From NCBI GenBank assembly GCA_022844005.1, contig JALHMN010000007.1, positions 1,408 to 55,130 of the forward strand: DNA of 53,723 bases, read 5' to 3'. A program made the translations under genes and the position numbers. Source of the DNA: a bacterium. GTDB taxonomy: Bacteria; Pseudomonadota; Alphaproteobacteria; Ferrovibrionales; Ferrovibrionaceae. The notes below the pieces were generated by a model, which was not told the DNA's origin, did no database searches, and saw nothing but the letters and a program-made list of their open reading frames with translations. Below, piece by piece: positions 8,668 to 16,985 of the stretch (position 1 is its first letter; every line of letters starts with the position of its first letter).

Positions 8668-9719
8668 CCTACCTGCCGAAACCCAGGTTCCGCCACCCCG
8701 ACCTGCCGACCAACGCGCTGGGTTTCACCCGGCGCGACTATGAAGGCGCGGTTTCCACCCTTTGCGCCGGCTGCGGCCACGATTCGATCTCGGCCGCCAT
8801 CATCCAGGCCTGTTTCGAACTGGACCTGCCGCCGCATCGCATCGCCAAGCTGTCGGGCATCGGCTGTTCATCGAAGACGCCGACCTACTTCCTCGGCGCC
8901 AGCCATGGCTTCAATTCCGTTCACGGCCGGATGCCGTCGGTCCTGACCGGCGCCAATCTCGCCAACAAGGATCTGATCTATCTCGGCGTATCCGGCGACG
9001 GCGACAGCGCCTCGATCGGCCTCGGGCAATTCGCCCATTCGATCCGCCGCGGCGTCAACATGCTCTACATCGTCGAAAACAACGGCGTCTACGGCCTGAC
9101 CAAGGGCCAGTTCTCCGCCACGTCCGACCGAGGTTCCAAGAGCAAGAAGGGTGTCGTCAATACCGACGAGCCGATCGACATGGTGTCGATGGCGCTGCAG
9201 CTGGGCGCGACTTTCGTCGGCCGCAGCTTTTCGGGCGACAAGACCCAGCTCGTACCGCTCATCAAGGCCGGGCTGCTGCACAAGGGGGCGGCGTTCATCG
9301 ACTGCATCAGCCCCTGCGTCGCCTTCAATAACCACGAAGGCTCCACCCGCAGCTTCGACTACGTCCGCGCCCATAACGAGGCGGTCAACCGCCTCGACGT
9401 CATCCTGCCCCGCGCCGAGATCACCACCGACTACGAGCCGGGCGAGACGGTCGACGTGAAACAGCACGACGGCAAGATCATCCGGCTGCGCAAGGTGGCC
9501 AAGGATTACGATGCCAGCGACCGCATCGGCGCGATGACCCATCTGCAGCAGAAGCAGGCTGCGGGCGAGATCGTCACCGGACTGCTCTATCTCGACGAAG
9601 AGCCGGTCGATCTGCACGAGGCGCTGAAGACGGTCGACCGGCCGCTCAACATGCTGGAAGACGACGACCTGTGTCCCGGCGCTGCCGAAATCGCCAAGAT
9701 CAACGACAGCCTGCGCTGA
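8664..9719 (+). CDS. korB: 2-oxoacid:ferredoxin oxidoreductase, beta (TPP-binding) subunit
   Basis: A 351-residue protein starting at ATG 8664, overlapping the korA stop. It begins with the beta-subunit cluster motif CAGCGHDSI and the second cysteine element GIGCSSKTP. The thiamine diphosphate motif is GVSGDGDSASIGLGQFAH with the closing NNGVYGLTKGQ. A further cysteine pair lies in DCISPCVAFNNHEGS. These are the hallmarks of KorB/PorB, the half of the enzyme that binds TPP and one [4Fe-4S] cluster. The subunit is somewhat longer than many archaeal KorB proteins, with a C-terminal extension from about residue 250. With the two genes upstream it forms a three-gene operon. Confidence 0.92.
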   Translation: MTYLPKPRFRHPDLPTNALGFTRRDYEGAVSTLCAGCGHDSISAAIIQACFELDLPPHRIAKLSGIGCSSKTPTYFLGASHGFNSVHGRMPSVLTGANLANKDLIYLGVSGDGDSASIGLGQFAHSIRRGVNMLYIVENNGVYGLTKGQFSATSDRGSKSKKGVVNTDEPIDMVSMALQLGATFVGRSFSGDKTQLVPLIKAGLLHKGAAFIDCISPCVAFNNHEGSTRSFDYVRAHNEAVNRLDVILPRAEITTDYEPGETVDVKQHDGKIIRLRKVAKDYDASDRIGAMTHLQQKQAAGEIVTGLLYLDEEPVDLHEALKTVDRPLNMLEDDDLCPGAAEIAKINDSLR

Positions 9720-9730
9720 TTCCAACCTGC

Positions 9731-9747
9731 CGCGGAAGCCATCCGCG
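9731..9747 (+). terminator. Short hairpin after korB
   Basis: CGCGGA and TCCGCG pair around a five-base loop, twelve bases after the korB stop. The stem is only 6 bp and has no T-tract, so this is at best a weak transcription end or pause site before the peroxiredoxin promoter region. Confidence 0.25.
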
Positions 9748-9870
9748 ACATGCCGTGGGCGAAAAGCACACAAGAAAATTGGATTGCGCGTTATTCCCCA
9801 GTGAATAACCTGCGGCTCGTTGCGCATCAGCTTTCGATCGCGCGGCCACAATAGCCAGGGAGAGACCGAC

Positions 9871-10515
9871 ATGACCCTTCGCCTCGGCGACGTCGCCCCC
9901 GATTTCGATGCCGACACCACGGACGGCCGGATCAAATTCCACGACTGGATCGGTTCCGGCTGGGCCATTCTGTTCTCTCACCCGAAGGATTTCACCCCGG
10001 TCTGCACCACCGAACTCGGCTATGTCGCGCGGCTGAAGCCGCAGTTCGACAAGCTCGGCGTCAAGGCGATCGGGCTTTCGGTGGACCCGGTCGATTCGCA
10101 TAGGGGTTGGGCCAAGGACATCGCCGAGACGCAAGGTCATGCGCTCAACTTCCCGATCGTCGCCGATCCGGACAAGAAGGTGGCGAACCTATACGGCATG
10201 ATGCACCCCGCTCATGACGAGGTGTTCACCGTGCGCACCGTCTTCGTCATCGATCCGGCGAAGAAGATCCGCCTGATGATCACCTATCCGCAGACCTGTG
10301 GCCGCAACTTCGACGAGATCCTGCGCGTGGTGGAATCGCTGCAGTTGACCGACCGCTACAAGGTCGCGACGCCGGTGAACTGGAAGTCGGGCGAAGACGT
10401 GATCATCGTCCCCTCGCTCGCCGACGAGGACGCGAAGAAGCTGTTCTCGGGCTGGCGCGCGCTGAAACCCTACCTGCGCCTGACCCCCGATCCGCGCGGC
10501 GCGGCAAAGAACTGA
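9871..10515 (+). CDS. 1-Cys peroxiredoxin (Prx6 type)
   Basis: Start ATG 9871 has CAGGGAGAG 6-14 bases upstream and gives 214 residues, the size of the Prx6/AhpC-TSA 1-Cys group. The peroxidatic cysteine is C45 in DFTPVCTTELG, with the family Thr three residues ahead. The C-terminal dimerisation domain is present (LRVVESLQLTDRYKVATPVNW, then a PSLADEDAKKLF stretch). It reduces hydrogen peroxide and organic peroxides in the cytosol using an external thiol donor. A short 5' gap from korB (151 bases) probably holds its own promoter. metY follows 40 bases downstream on the same strand, so the pair may be co-transcribed. Confidence 0.92.
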   Translation: MTLRLGDVAPDFDADTTDGRIKFHDWIGSGWAILFSHPKDFTPVCTTELGYVARLKPQFDKLGVKAIGLSVDPVDSHRGWAKDIAETQGHALNFPIVADPDKKVANLYGMMHPAHDEVFTVRTVFVIDPAKKIRLMITYPQTCGRNFDEILRVVESLQLTDRYKVATPVNWKSGEDVIIVPSLADEDAKKLFSGWRALKPYLRLTPDPRGAAKN

Positions 10516-10555
10516 ACCCCGGCTTCCGACAGCGCGACCATCCAGGACGAGACAC

Positions 10556-11866
10556 ATGACCGACTCGAAAAACCCCGAAACCCTGTCCCTGCACGCCGGC
10601 TACCGCGCCGATCCGGCCACCGGCGCCGTCGCGGTGCCGATCTATCAGACGACGTCCTATCAGTTCCGCGACGCCGAGCATGCCTCCAATCTCTTCGCGC
10701 TGTCGGAACTGGGCAACATCTATACCCGCATCATGAATCCGACGACCGACGTGCTGGAAAAGCGCATCGCGGCGCTCGAAGGCGGCGTCGCCGCCCTGGC
10801 CTTGGCTTCCGGCCAGGCTGCGTCAGCCATGGCGCTGCAGAACCTGGCGGTGGCAGGCGATAACATCGTCGCCTCCACCGATCTGTACGGCGGCACCTGG
10901 AACCTCTTCGCCAACACCTTCAAGCAGATGGGAATCGAGGTCCGGTTCGTCGATCCGGCGGACCCGGAAAACTTTCGCAAGGCGACCGACGCGAAGACCC
11001 GGGCCTACTACGCTGAAACTCTGCCGAACCCGAAGCTGGCGGTCTTTCCGATCGCCGAGGTGGCGGCCATCGGGCGGCCGCTCGGCATCCCGCTCGTCAT
11101 GGACAATACCGCGGCCCCGTTGCTGTGCCGGCCCTTCGATCACGGGGCAGCGGTGATCGTCTATTCGACCACGAAGTATATCGGCGGCCACGGCACCTCG
11201 ATCGGCGGCATGATCGTCGACAGCGGCAACTTCGACTGGGCCGCGCACAAGGACCGCCAGCCCCTCCTCAACCAGCCGGACCCGAGCTACCACGGAGCCG
11301 TCTGGACCGAGGCCGTGAAGCCGCTCGGACCGATCGCCTATATCATCAAGGCGCGCGTCACCCTTCTCCGCGACCTGGGCGCCGCCATGTCGCCCTTCAA
11401 CGCCTTCATGACGCTGCAGGGCCTCGAGACCCTGCCCCTGCGCATCCGCGAGCACAGCCGCAACGCCGCCGCGGTCGCCGAATTCCTCGGCAAGCAGAAG
11501 GGCGTCGCCAAGGTGATCTATCCCGGCGTGCAGACCGGCGAGGCGAAGCGGCGCGCCGACAAATACCTGAAGGGTGGCCTGGGCGGGCTGGTCGGATTCG
11601 AACTGTCGGGCGGCCGCGATGCCGGCCGGCGCTTCATCGATTCGCTCAAGCTGCTCTATCACGTGGCGAATATCGGCGATGCGCGCAGCCTCGCCATCCA
11701 TCCGGCCAGCACCACCCACTCCCAGCTGACCGCGGCCGAACAGCTCGCCACCGGCGTGTCGCCCGGCTACGTGCGGCTCTCGATCGGGATCGAGCATATC
11801 GACGACATCCTGGCCGACCTGTCGCAGGCGCTCGCCGCCGCCGGCAGCCTGTCGTCGGCCGCCTGA
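10556..11866 (+). CDS. metY: O-acetylhomoserine sulfhydrylase (aminocarboxypropyltransferase)
   Basis: A 436-residue fold-type I PLP enzyme of the Cys/Met metabolism family. It opens with PETLSLHAGYRADP and VPIYQTTSYQF, has YTRIMNPTTDVLE, and places the PLP lysine at K207 in YSTTKYIGGHGTSIGG. A substrate-binding element reads HPASTTHSQL near residue 385. Length and the T-K-Y-I-GGHG context indicate MetY, which makes homocysteine from O-acetylhomoserine and sulfide. That connects it to the sulfide-producing operon at 271-4063. A strong GC hairpin follows the gene. I see no SAM riboswitch in the 40-base leader. Confidence 0.93.
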   Translation: MTDSKNPETLSLHAGYRADPATGAVAVPIYQTTSYQFRDAEHASNLFALSELGNIYTRIMNPTTDVLEKRIAALEGGVAALALASGQAASAMALQNLAVAGDNIVASTDLYGGTWNLFANTFKQMGIEVRFVDPADPENFRKATDAKTRAYYAETLPNPKLAVFPIAEVAAIGRPLGIPLVMDNTAAPLLCRPFDHGAAVIVYSTTKYIGGHGTSIGGMIVDSGNFDWAAHKDRQPLLNQPDPSYHGAVWTEAVKPLGPIAYIIKARVTLLRDLGAAMSPFNAFMTLQGLETLPLRIREHSRNAAAVAEFLGKQKGVAKVIYPGVQTGEAKRRADKYLKGGLGGLVGFELSGGRDAGRRFIDSLKLLYHVANIGDARSLAIHPASTTHSQLTAAEQLATGVSPGYVRLSIGIEHIDDILADLSQALAAAGSLSSAA

Positions 11867-11872
11867 GACTAT

Positions 11873-11916
11873 CCGCCGCCGCGCCGAGGGCGCTTCGACG
11901 ACTGGCGCGGCGGCGG
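11873..11916 (+). terminator. GC-rich hairpin downstream of metY
   Basis: CCGCCGCCGCGCC (11873-11885) pairs perfectly over 13 bp with GGCGCGGCGGCGG (11904-11916) around an 18-base loop, six bases after the metY stop. No T-tract follows, which is common for high-GC alphaproteobacterial transcription ends. It could instead stabilise the metY 3' end. Confidence 0.45.
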
Positions 11917-11977
11917 CTCACCTGCGATCATTCGGTGAACGGCGTCGTCGAACGCCAGGCTACAGGGATCGCACCGG

Positions 11978-13048
11978 ATGTCTGCCTTGCCCACCATGTC
12001 GAACGACCTGCCACCGCCCCTGAAGGGTGCCTCCGCCTGGTACGGGCCGGAGATGGCAAAGCGCGACGACTGGATCCTGGTCCTTTCGCCGCAGGATGTC
12101 GCCGAGGTCGAGGCGGCCGTGGCGCCGCTCGCCACGAGCGAAGCCGACATAGCCCGTATCCGGAAGGAGGCTTTCCCCCTGCCCACGCTCGGGCCGAAGC
12201 TTGCGCGCACCCTGCTCGATGTGCTGGAGGGGCGCGGCTTCGTCCTGATCCGCGGCCTGCCCGTGCATCGCTGGTCGACACGCGAGAGCGCGATCGCCTT
12301 CTTCGGCATCGGCGCCTGGTTCGGCAGCGCACGTTCGCAGAACGGAAAGGGGCACGTGCTCGGCCATGTGAAGGACCTCGGCCTCGACGTGAACGACCCC
12401 AATGTCCGGATCTACCAGACGCACGAGCGGCAGACCTTCCACACCGATTCCTGCGACATCGTCGGCCTCCTGTGTCTCAAGACCGCGAGGACCGGCGGGC
12501 ACTCGGCCCTGGTGAGTTCGCTCAGCATCTACAACGAGATGTATCAGCGCCGACCCGACCTGCTCCGCCTGTTGGTGGAACCCGTCGCGACCGACCGACG
12601 GGGCGAGGTACCGGTGGGCCAGAAGCCCTATTTCGAGATCCCGGTCTTCAACTGGCATCAGGGCCTGCTCTCGACGATATACCAGCGCCAGTACATCGAT
12701 TCCGCGCAGCGCTTTCCCGACGCGCCGCGGATCAGCGCCGAGAAGCGCGCCGCGCTCGACCTGTTCGATGCACTGGCCGAGGACCCTGCCCTCAACTTCA
12801 TGATGGAATTCCAGCCCGGCGACATACAGTTCGTGCACAACCACACCCTGCTGCATGACCGGACGGCCTTCCAGGACTGGCCCGAGCCGGAGCGTCGCCG
12901 GCATCTGCTGCGGCTGTGGCTGGCGCCGGCCGAGGCCAGGGTGCTGCCGCCGGCCTATGCGCAACGCTATGGGCGCCTGACCCCCGGCGACCGGGGCGGC
13001 ATCGTGCTGCCGGAAACCCGGCTCAACGCGCCTCTGGAAGCAGTCTGA
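11978..13048 (+). CDS. TauD/TfdA-family Fe(II)/2-oxoglutarate-dependent dioxygenase
   Basis: A 356-residue protein. The facial triad is visible: H155 and D157 (FHTDSCD) and H293 in HNHTLLHDR, with a C-terminal HLLRLWLAP element that supplies the 2-oxoglutarate arginine. Unlike short TauD proteins it has an ~85-residue N-terminal extension (PPPLKGASAWYGPEM), a subgroup often annotated simply as TauD/TfdA family or gamma-butyrobetaine-like. The substrate is not readable. The SDR gene starts ten bases downstream behind GAGGAG, so the two form an operon and may act in sequence on a hydroxylated product. An internal ATG at 11996 is an alternative start. Confidence 0.87.
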   Translation: MSALPTMSNDLPPPLKGASAWYGPEMAKRDDWILVLSPQDVAEVEAAVAPLATSEADIARIRKEAFPLPTLGPKLARTLLDVLEGRGFVLIRGLPVHRWSTRESAIAFFGIGAWFGSARSQNGKGHVLGHVKDLGLDVNDPNVRIYQTHERQTFHTDSCDIVGLLCLKTARTGGHSALVSSLSIYNEMYQRRPDLLRLLVEPVATDRRGEVPVGQKPYFEIPVFNWHQGLLSTIYQRQYIDSAQRFPDAPRISAEKRAALDLFDALAEDPALNFMMEFQPGDIQFVHNHTLLHDRTAFQDWPEPERRRHLLRLWLAPAEARVLPPAYAQRYGRLTPGDRGGIVLPETRLNAPLEAV

Positions 13049-13058
13049 GGAGCACGAA

Positions 13059-13823
13059 ATGGGAACTCTCGACGGCAAGATCGCCTGGATCACCGGGGCG
13101 GGCACCGGCATCGGACGGGCGGGCGCGGAAGCGCTGGCGGAAGCCGGCGCCACGGTCATCCTGTCGGGTCGCCGCAGCGCACAGCTCGAAGCCGTGGCCG
13201 AAGCGATCCAGGACAAGGGCGGCACGGCCGAGGTCGACCCGCTGGACGTCGCCGACAAGGATGCCGTCGCCCGCACCGCGGAAATCATCCTCGGCCGGCA
13301 TCGCCGGATCGACATGCTGGTGAATTCGGCTGGCTTGAACCTGCCGAAGCGGCACTTCAACGATGTCTCGGTCGAAGGCTTCGAGCATGTGGTTCAGGTC
13401 AATCTGACCGGAATGTTCTACTGCATCGCGGCCGTGCTGCCCTCGATGCGCGCGCATGGCGACGGGCTCGTCATCAACATCTCGTCCTGGGCGGGACGCT
13501 ACGACACCTACATGACCGGTCCCGCCTACAATGCGACCAAGCACGCGGTGGTCTCGCTCACCAACAGCCTCAACATCGAGGAATGCGTGAACGGCATCCG
13601 CGCCTGCTGCATTTGCCCGGGCGAAGCGGCCACCGAGATCATGAAGAATCGCCCGGTGCCGCCGAAGCCCGAGGACATGGCGAAGATGCTGCAGGCCGAG
13701 GACCTCGGTCGTACGATCCGCTTCGTGGCCGAAATGCCGCCGCATGCCTGCGTCAACGAGATCGTTATCAGCCCGACCTGGAACCGCATCGTCCTGGGCG
13801 CACCGGATTTCGTGCGCCGCTGA
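13059..13823 (+). CDS. Short-chain dehydrogenase/reductase
   Basis: A 254-residue classical SDR. The NAD(P)-binding motif is TGAGTGIG at residues 12-19, NSAG starts at residue 89, the catalytic serine lies in NISSW (142-143), and YNATK gives Y157 and K161. It starts behind GAGGAG ten bases after the dioxygenase, implying co-translation. Substrate unknown; the neighbour suggests oxidation of an alcohol produced by, or a carbonyl consumed with, the dioxygenase. Its stop is four bases from that of convergent hemA. Confidence 0.9.
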   Translation: MGTLDGKIAWITGAGTGIGRAGAEALAEAGATVILSGRRSAQLEAVAEAIQDKGGTAEVDPLDVADKDAVARTAEIILGRHRRIDMLVNSAGLNLPKRHFNDVSVEGFEHVVQVNLTGMFYCIAAVLPSMRAHGDGLVINISSWAGRYDTYMTGPAYNATKHAVVSLTNSLNIEECVNGIRACCICPGEAATEIMKNRPVPPKPEDMAKMLQAEDLGRTIRFVAEMPPHACVNEIVISPTWNRIVLGAPDFVRR

Positions 13824-13827
13824 AGCG

Positions 13828-15039
13828 TCAGGCGGCCTGTTTCAGCCCGAGCTGAGCCCAGACCTTGGTCAGCGCCGACACCAGGTCACGCATCATCTCG
13901 TCATCGTGCATGGGCGTCGGCGTGATCCGCAGGCGCTCGGTGCCGCGCGGCACGGTGGGATAGTTGATCGGCTGGATGTAGACGCCGAATTCGTCGAGCA
14001 GGGTATCGGACGCCTGCTTGCAGAGCGCCGGATCGCCGACGAAGAGCGGCACGATGTGGCTGCTCGAAGGCATTACCGGCAGGCCCGCATCGGCCAGCAT
14101 CCGCTTCAATGTGGCCGCCCGTTCCTGGTGACGGACGCGAATCTCGTCGTGCTCCCGCAGATAGCGGATGCTGGCTGCGGCGCCGGCGGCCACCGTGGGC
14201 GGGATGGTGGTGGTGAAGATGAAGCCCGGGGCGTGGCTGCGGATGGCATCGACCAGATTGGCGCTCGCGGCGATGTAGCCGCCGACCACGCCGAACGCCT
14301 TGGCGAGAGTACCGTTGATCACGTCGATGCGGTGCATGACGCCGTCGCGCTCGGCGACTCCGCCGCCGTGGGCGCCGTACATGCCGACGGCATGGACTTC
14401 GTCGAGATAGGTCAGCGCGCCATACTTCGCCGCTAGGTCGCAGATCGCACCGATCGGCGCGATGTCGCCGTCCATCGAATAGACGCTTTCGAAGGCGATC
14501 AGCTTCGGCCGGTCAGCCCCCGCGACCTGCAGCAGTTCTTCCAGATGCAGGAGATCGTTGTGGCGGAACACCTGACGGTCGCAGCCCGCATGACGGATGC
14601 CTTCGATCATCGAGGCGTGGTTCAGCGCATCCGACAGGATCAGGCAGCCGGGAATGAGCTTGCCCAGAGTCGACAGCGTGGCGTCGTTGGCAACGAAGCC
14701 GGAAGTGAAGACGAGCGCCGCCTCCTTGCCATGCAGTCGGGCAAGCTCGGCTTCCAACTCGATCACCGCATGGTGAGTACCGGAGATGTTTCGCGTGCCA
14801 CCGGCGCCGGCGCCGAAACGGTCGATCGCCTCCTTCATCGCCTCCAGGACCACGGGATGCTGGCCCATGCACAAATAGTCGTTGGAGCACCAGATGACGA
14901 TCTCGGGCTGGTTGTGCTTGGAGTGATTGAGCGCGCGCGGAAACCGGCCGGCGCGGCGCGCCAGGTCGGTGAAGACGCGGTAACGGCGCTCGGCCTTGAG
15001 CTGGCCGATTGCGTCACCAAACAGCTTTTCGTAATCCAT
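13828..15039 (-). CDS. hemA: 5-aminolevulinate synthase
   Basis: Start ATG 15039 ([11 protein letters not shown]) follows GGAAGGGG and yields 403 residues, the normal bacterial ALAS length. PLP is bound by K247 in [14 protein letters not shown]. The glycine/succinyl-CoA pocket elements [25 protein letters not shown] and [11 protein letters not shown] are intact. It condenses glycine and succinyl-CoA to 5-aminolevulinate, the first step of tetrapyrrole synthesis in alphaproteobacteria, and thus feeds heme, siroheme and cobalamin, for which this window encodes several steps. A 126-base upstream gap separates it from the Hpt gene and presumably holds its promoter. I see no clear Irr or FnrL box there. 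Confidence 0.96.
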   Translation of the reverse strand: MDYEKLFGDAIGQLKAERRYRVFTDLARRAGRFPRALNHSKHNQPEIVIWCSNDYLCMGQHPVVLEAMKEAIDRFGAGAGGTRNISGTHHAVIELEAELARLHGKEAALVFTSGFVANDATLSTLGKLIPGCLILSDALNHASMIEGIRHAGCDRQVFRHNDLLHLEELLQVAGADRPKLIAFESVYSMDGDIAPIGAICDLAAKYGALTYLDEVHAVGMYGAHGGGVAERDGVMHRIDVINGTLAKAFGVVGGYIAASANLVDAIRSHAPGFIFTTTIPPTVAAGAAASIRYLREHDEIRVRHQERAATLKRMLADAGLPVMPSSSHIVPLFVGDPALCKQASDTLLDEFGVYIQPINYPTVPRGTERLRITPTPMHDDEMMRDLVSALTKVWAQLGLKQAA

Positions 15040-15165
15040 GCCCGGCCCCTTCCCGCCGTGCCCGACCCGTCGCGGCAAGAGATGAACGCGCGACCTATGT
15101 CGCATCATCCGGTTGCGCGCCCCTTATGCAAGCCGATATCGCGCGACAATTCGTCCGCGGAAGGA

Positions 15166-15672
15166 TCAGACCGACAGGTCGAGGTGCTTGAGACCGCGAC
15201 TTACCATCTGCGTCAGCCCGTCGACGACCTGCTGGCCAAGCGCGCCTCCGTCGCCCCGCACCTCGTTGGAGAGAATCGCCCGCAACGCGCCCATATGGGC
15301 GGCGGCGATCTTCAGGTCGGTGCGGTCGAGGTCGACGGTCTTCTCGATGTAGAGGCAGAGCGAGTGCGCCACATGGGTGACCAAGGGATAGTCGAAGGTA
15401 GTGCCCTGCCCCTTGATATCGTGGGCGATGACATAGGCCGCCCGCAGCGTCCCGGCGCGCTCGGCGGCATCGGCGGCGGCCTCCACCAGGGCGATCTTGG
15501 CCTCGAGTTGGTCGAGGTCGGTCTGCACCCAGTCGCGATAGTCCTGGGCCAGATCCGCCACCTTCGCCTCTGCGCGGACGAGGAGGCCCGGATCGGCGAG
15601 GCGCGGCGGTCCAACCTTCTGCTTCAAAGGGTTGGCCGGCTGAATGACTTCCATTTGAAGGGAACGCCCCAT
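15166..15672 (-). CDS. Histidine phosphotransfer (Hpt) domain protein
   Basis: ATG 15672, eight bases after GGAGG, gives 168 residues; a GTG one codon upstream is possible. It is all-helical. H84 in AAYVIAHDIKGQGTTF has the context of an Hpt phosphohistidine (H-D-x-K-G). No kinase ATPase domain, membrane segment or DNA-binding region is present. The receiver gene lies 16 bases upstream on the same strand, so they form an operon and plausibly a phosphotransfer pair. Such Hpt/receiver pairs occur in alphaproteobacteria, but I know no assigned output for this one. Confidence 0.75.
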   Translation of the reverse strand: MGRSLQMEVIQPANPLKQKVGPPRLADPGLLVRAEAKVADLAQDYRDWVQTDLDQLEAKIALVEAAADAAERAGTLRAAYVIAHDIKGQGTTFDYPLVTHVAHSLCLYIEKTVDLDRTDLKIAAAHMGALRAILSNEVRGDGGALGQQVVDGLTQMVSRGLKHLDLSV

Positions 15673-15688
15673 CACCGCATCCTCCTTC

Positions 15689-16228
15689 TCAGCCGTCGAT
15701 CATCTCGACCGCATTCGCGACAGGGCGCGGCGGCGGCGGTGATGGCGACAGTGGCGGCGCGCCTTCGCCCGGCACGATATCGATACCCCGCCGCGCCGGA
15801 CCGAAATAGCCCTCGACCCGAACGAAGGGACGCGGTCGTTCGATCACGGTCATGACCCGGCGGTAGATCGCCGTGACGGACAGGGGCTTGGCCAGGAACT
15901 CGGTGACGCCGGCATCGCGCGCCGCGACCACCTTGTCCGGCTCGGAATAGGCCGACGTCATGATGATCGGCAGGAAGCGGTTCGGGCTGTCGTCGTCCTG
16001 GCGCACGCAATGGGTGAAGGTGATGCCGTCCATCGGCGCCATCATCATGTCGCACATGACGATATCCACCGGGTTGGTCTTCAACAGCGCCAGCGCCTGC
16101 GCCCCCTCGTCGGCCTCGATGACCCGGGTTGCGCCGAGCCCGTCCAGGATCGACTGGATCAGCTTGCGCATCCGGACATTGTCGTCGACCAGGAGGAAGA
16201 CGAGATTTTCGAAGCTGTAGTAGGACAC
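15689..16228 (-). CDS. CheY-like single-domain response regulator with proline-rich tail
   Basis: GTG 16228 is the apparent start of a 179-residue protein. Residues 9-125 are a receiver: acidic pair D15/D16, phosphoacceptor D60 (VMCDMMMAPMDG), switch T91 and K114 (FLAKPLS). The rest is a short element, RPFVRVEGYFGPARR, and a Pro-rich tail (PPLSPSPPPPRP). There is no DNA-binding or enzymatic output, so it should act by protein contact or shuttle phosphate to the adjacent Hpt protein. The RPFVR/FGP-RR tail recurs in alphaproteobacterial receivers of this kind. The gene leads a two-gene minus-strand operon. Confidence 0.88.
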   Translation of the reverse strand: MSYYSFENLVFLLVDDNVRMRKLIQSILDGLGATRVIEADEGAQALALLKTNPVDIVMCDMMMAPMDGITFTHCVRQDDDSPNRFLPIIMTSAYSEPDKVVAARDAGVTEFLAKPLSVTAIYRRVMTVIERPRPFVRVEGYFGPARRGIDIVPGEGAPPLSPSPPPPRPVANAVEMIDG

Positions 16229-16349
16229 GTTTCCGTCAGGCCCCGCGCGTCTTTGCAGCCGTCCTCGGGTCGAGCGGCGGTCGCGCCTTCACTCTTCACA
16301 AAGCAGGGTTGATAAAACCCTAACCCCGGACGGAAACCCGACGGCGCGT

Positions 16350-16631
16350 TCAGATCATGCCGAGCGCCTGTTTGTAGAGGTCGAGCAGCGCCTCCTGCTC
16401 CTGGCGGTCGGCCTCCTCCTGCTTCCTGAGGCGGATGATCTGGCGGATGATCTTGGTGTCGAAGCCGTTGCCCTTGGCCTCGGCGTAGACCTCCTTGATG
16501 TCCTCGGCGATGACCTTCTTTTCCTCCTCCAGCTTCTCGATCCGGGCGATGAACTGGCGCAGGTGCTCGGCGGCGATGCCGCCGACGTCGTTGGACGGCT
16601 TCTCGGCCTTGACGGCCGCCATGTTGGCCAT
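16350..16631 (-). CDS. gapR: GapR family nucleoid-associated protein (DUF2312)
   Basis: A 93-residue protein from ATG 16631 behind GAGGAT; a second ATG three codons in is possible. It is almost entirely coiled-coil: [20 protein letters not shown], then [17 protein letters not shown] and [20 protein letters not shown]. This is the signature of DUF2312/GapR, which in Caulobacter binds AT-rich, overtwisted DNA ahead of replication and transcription and supports topoisomerases. The [13 protein letters not shown] block is nearly the Caulobacter sequence as I recall it. It lies eight bases downstream of the DUF1244 gene on the same strand, suggesting one transcript. Confidence 0.92.
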   Translation of the reverse strand: MANMAAVKAEKPSNDVGGIAAEHLRQFIARIEKLEEEKKVIAEDIKEVYAEAKGNGFDTKIIRQIIRLRKQEEADRQEQEALLDLYKQALGMI

Positions 16632-16639
16632 GGGTATCC

Positions 16640-16924
16640 TCAATGCTTGGGCGGTGTGAACTTGGCGATTTTCTCTGGGCTTGCTTCGGTCTGGTACTTG
16701 GAGCGCCATTCCTCGTAGGGCATGCCGTAGACGATTTCCCTCGACTGCTCCTTGGTGACCGGCAGGCCCTTGGCCTCGGCCGCCTCGCGGTACCAGTTGG
16801 AAAGGCAGTTGCGGCAGAATCCGGCCAGATTCATCAGGTCGATATTCTGCACGTCGGTCCGCTCGCGCAGGTGGTCCAGCAGGCGGCGGAAGGCAGCGGC
16901 CTCGAGTTCGGTCTTCTGGTCCAT
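16640..16924 (-). CDS. DUF1244 domain-containing protein
   Basis: A 94-residue protein from ATG 16924, seven bases after AAGGAG. The centre reads [19 protein letters not shown], with an invariant-looking C-x2-C pair, then the MPYEEWKxxYQ-like element ([15 protein letters not shown]). This is a small cytosolic family of unknown function, broadly found in proteobacteria; the cysteine pair could bind a metal. It is directly upstream of gapR, so it probably shares its promoter, located in the 61-base gap to the amidohydrolase gene. Confidence 0.87.
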   Translation of the reverse strand: MDQKTELEAAAFRRLLDHLRERTDVQNIDLMNLAGFCRNCLSNWYREAAEAKGLPVTKEQSREIVYGMPYEEWRSKYQTEASPEKIAKFTPPKH

Positions 16925-16985
16925 GCTCGGCTCCTTTCGGCCCGGTGGTCAGGGGCGGGAGATATGCCACGCCCCGGACCGGCGG

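Noticed and set aside
10516-10555. SAM riboswitch ahead of metY
   Set aside because: The leader is only 40 bases and shows no pseudoknot-capable SAM-II pattern.
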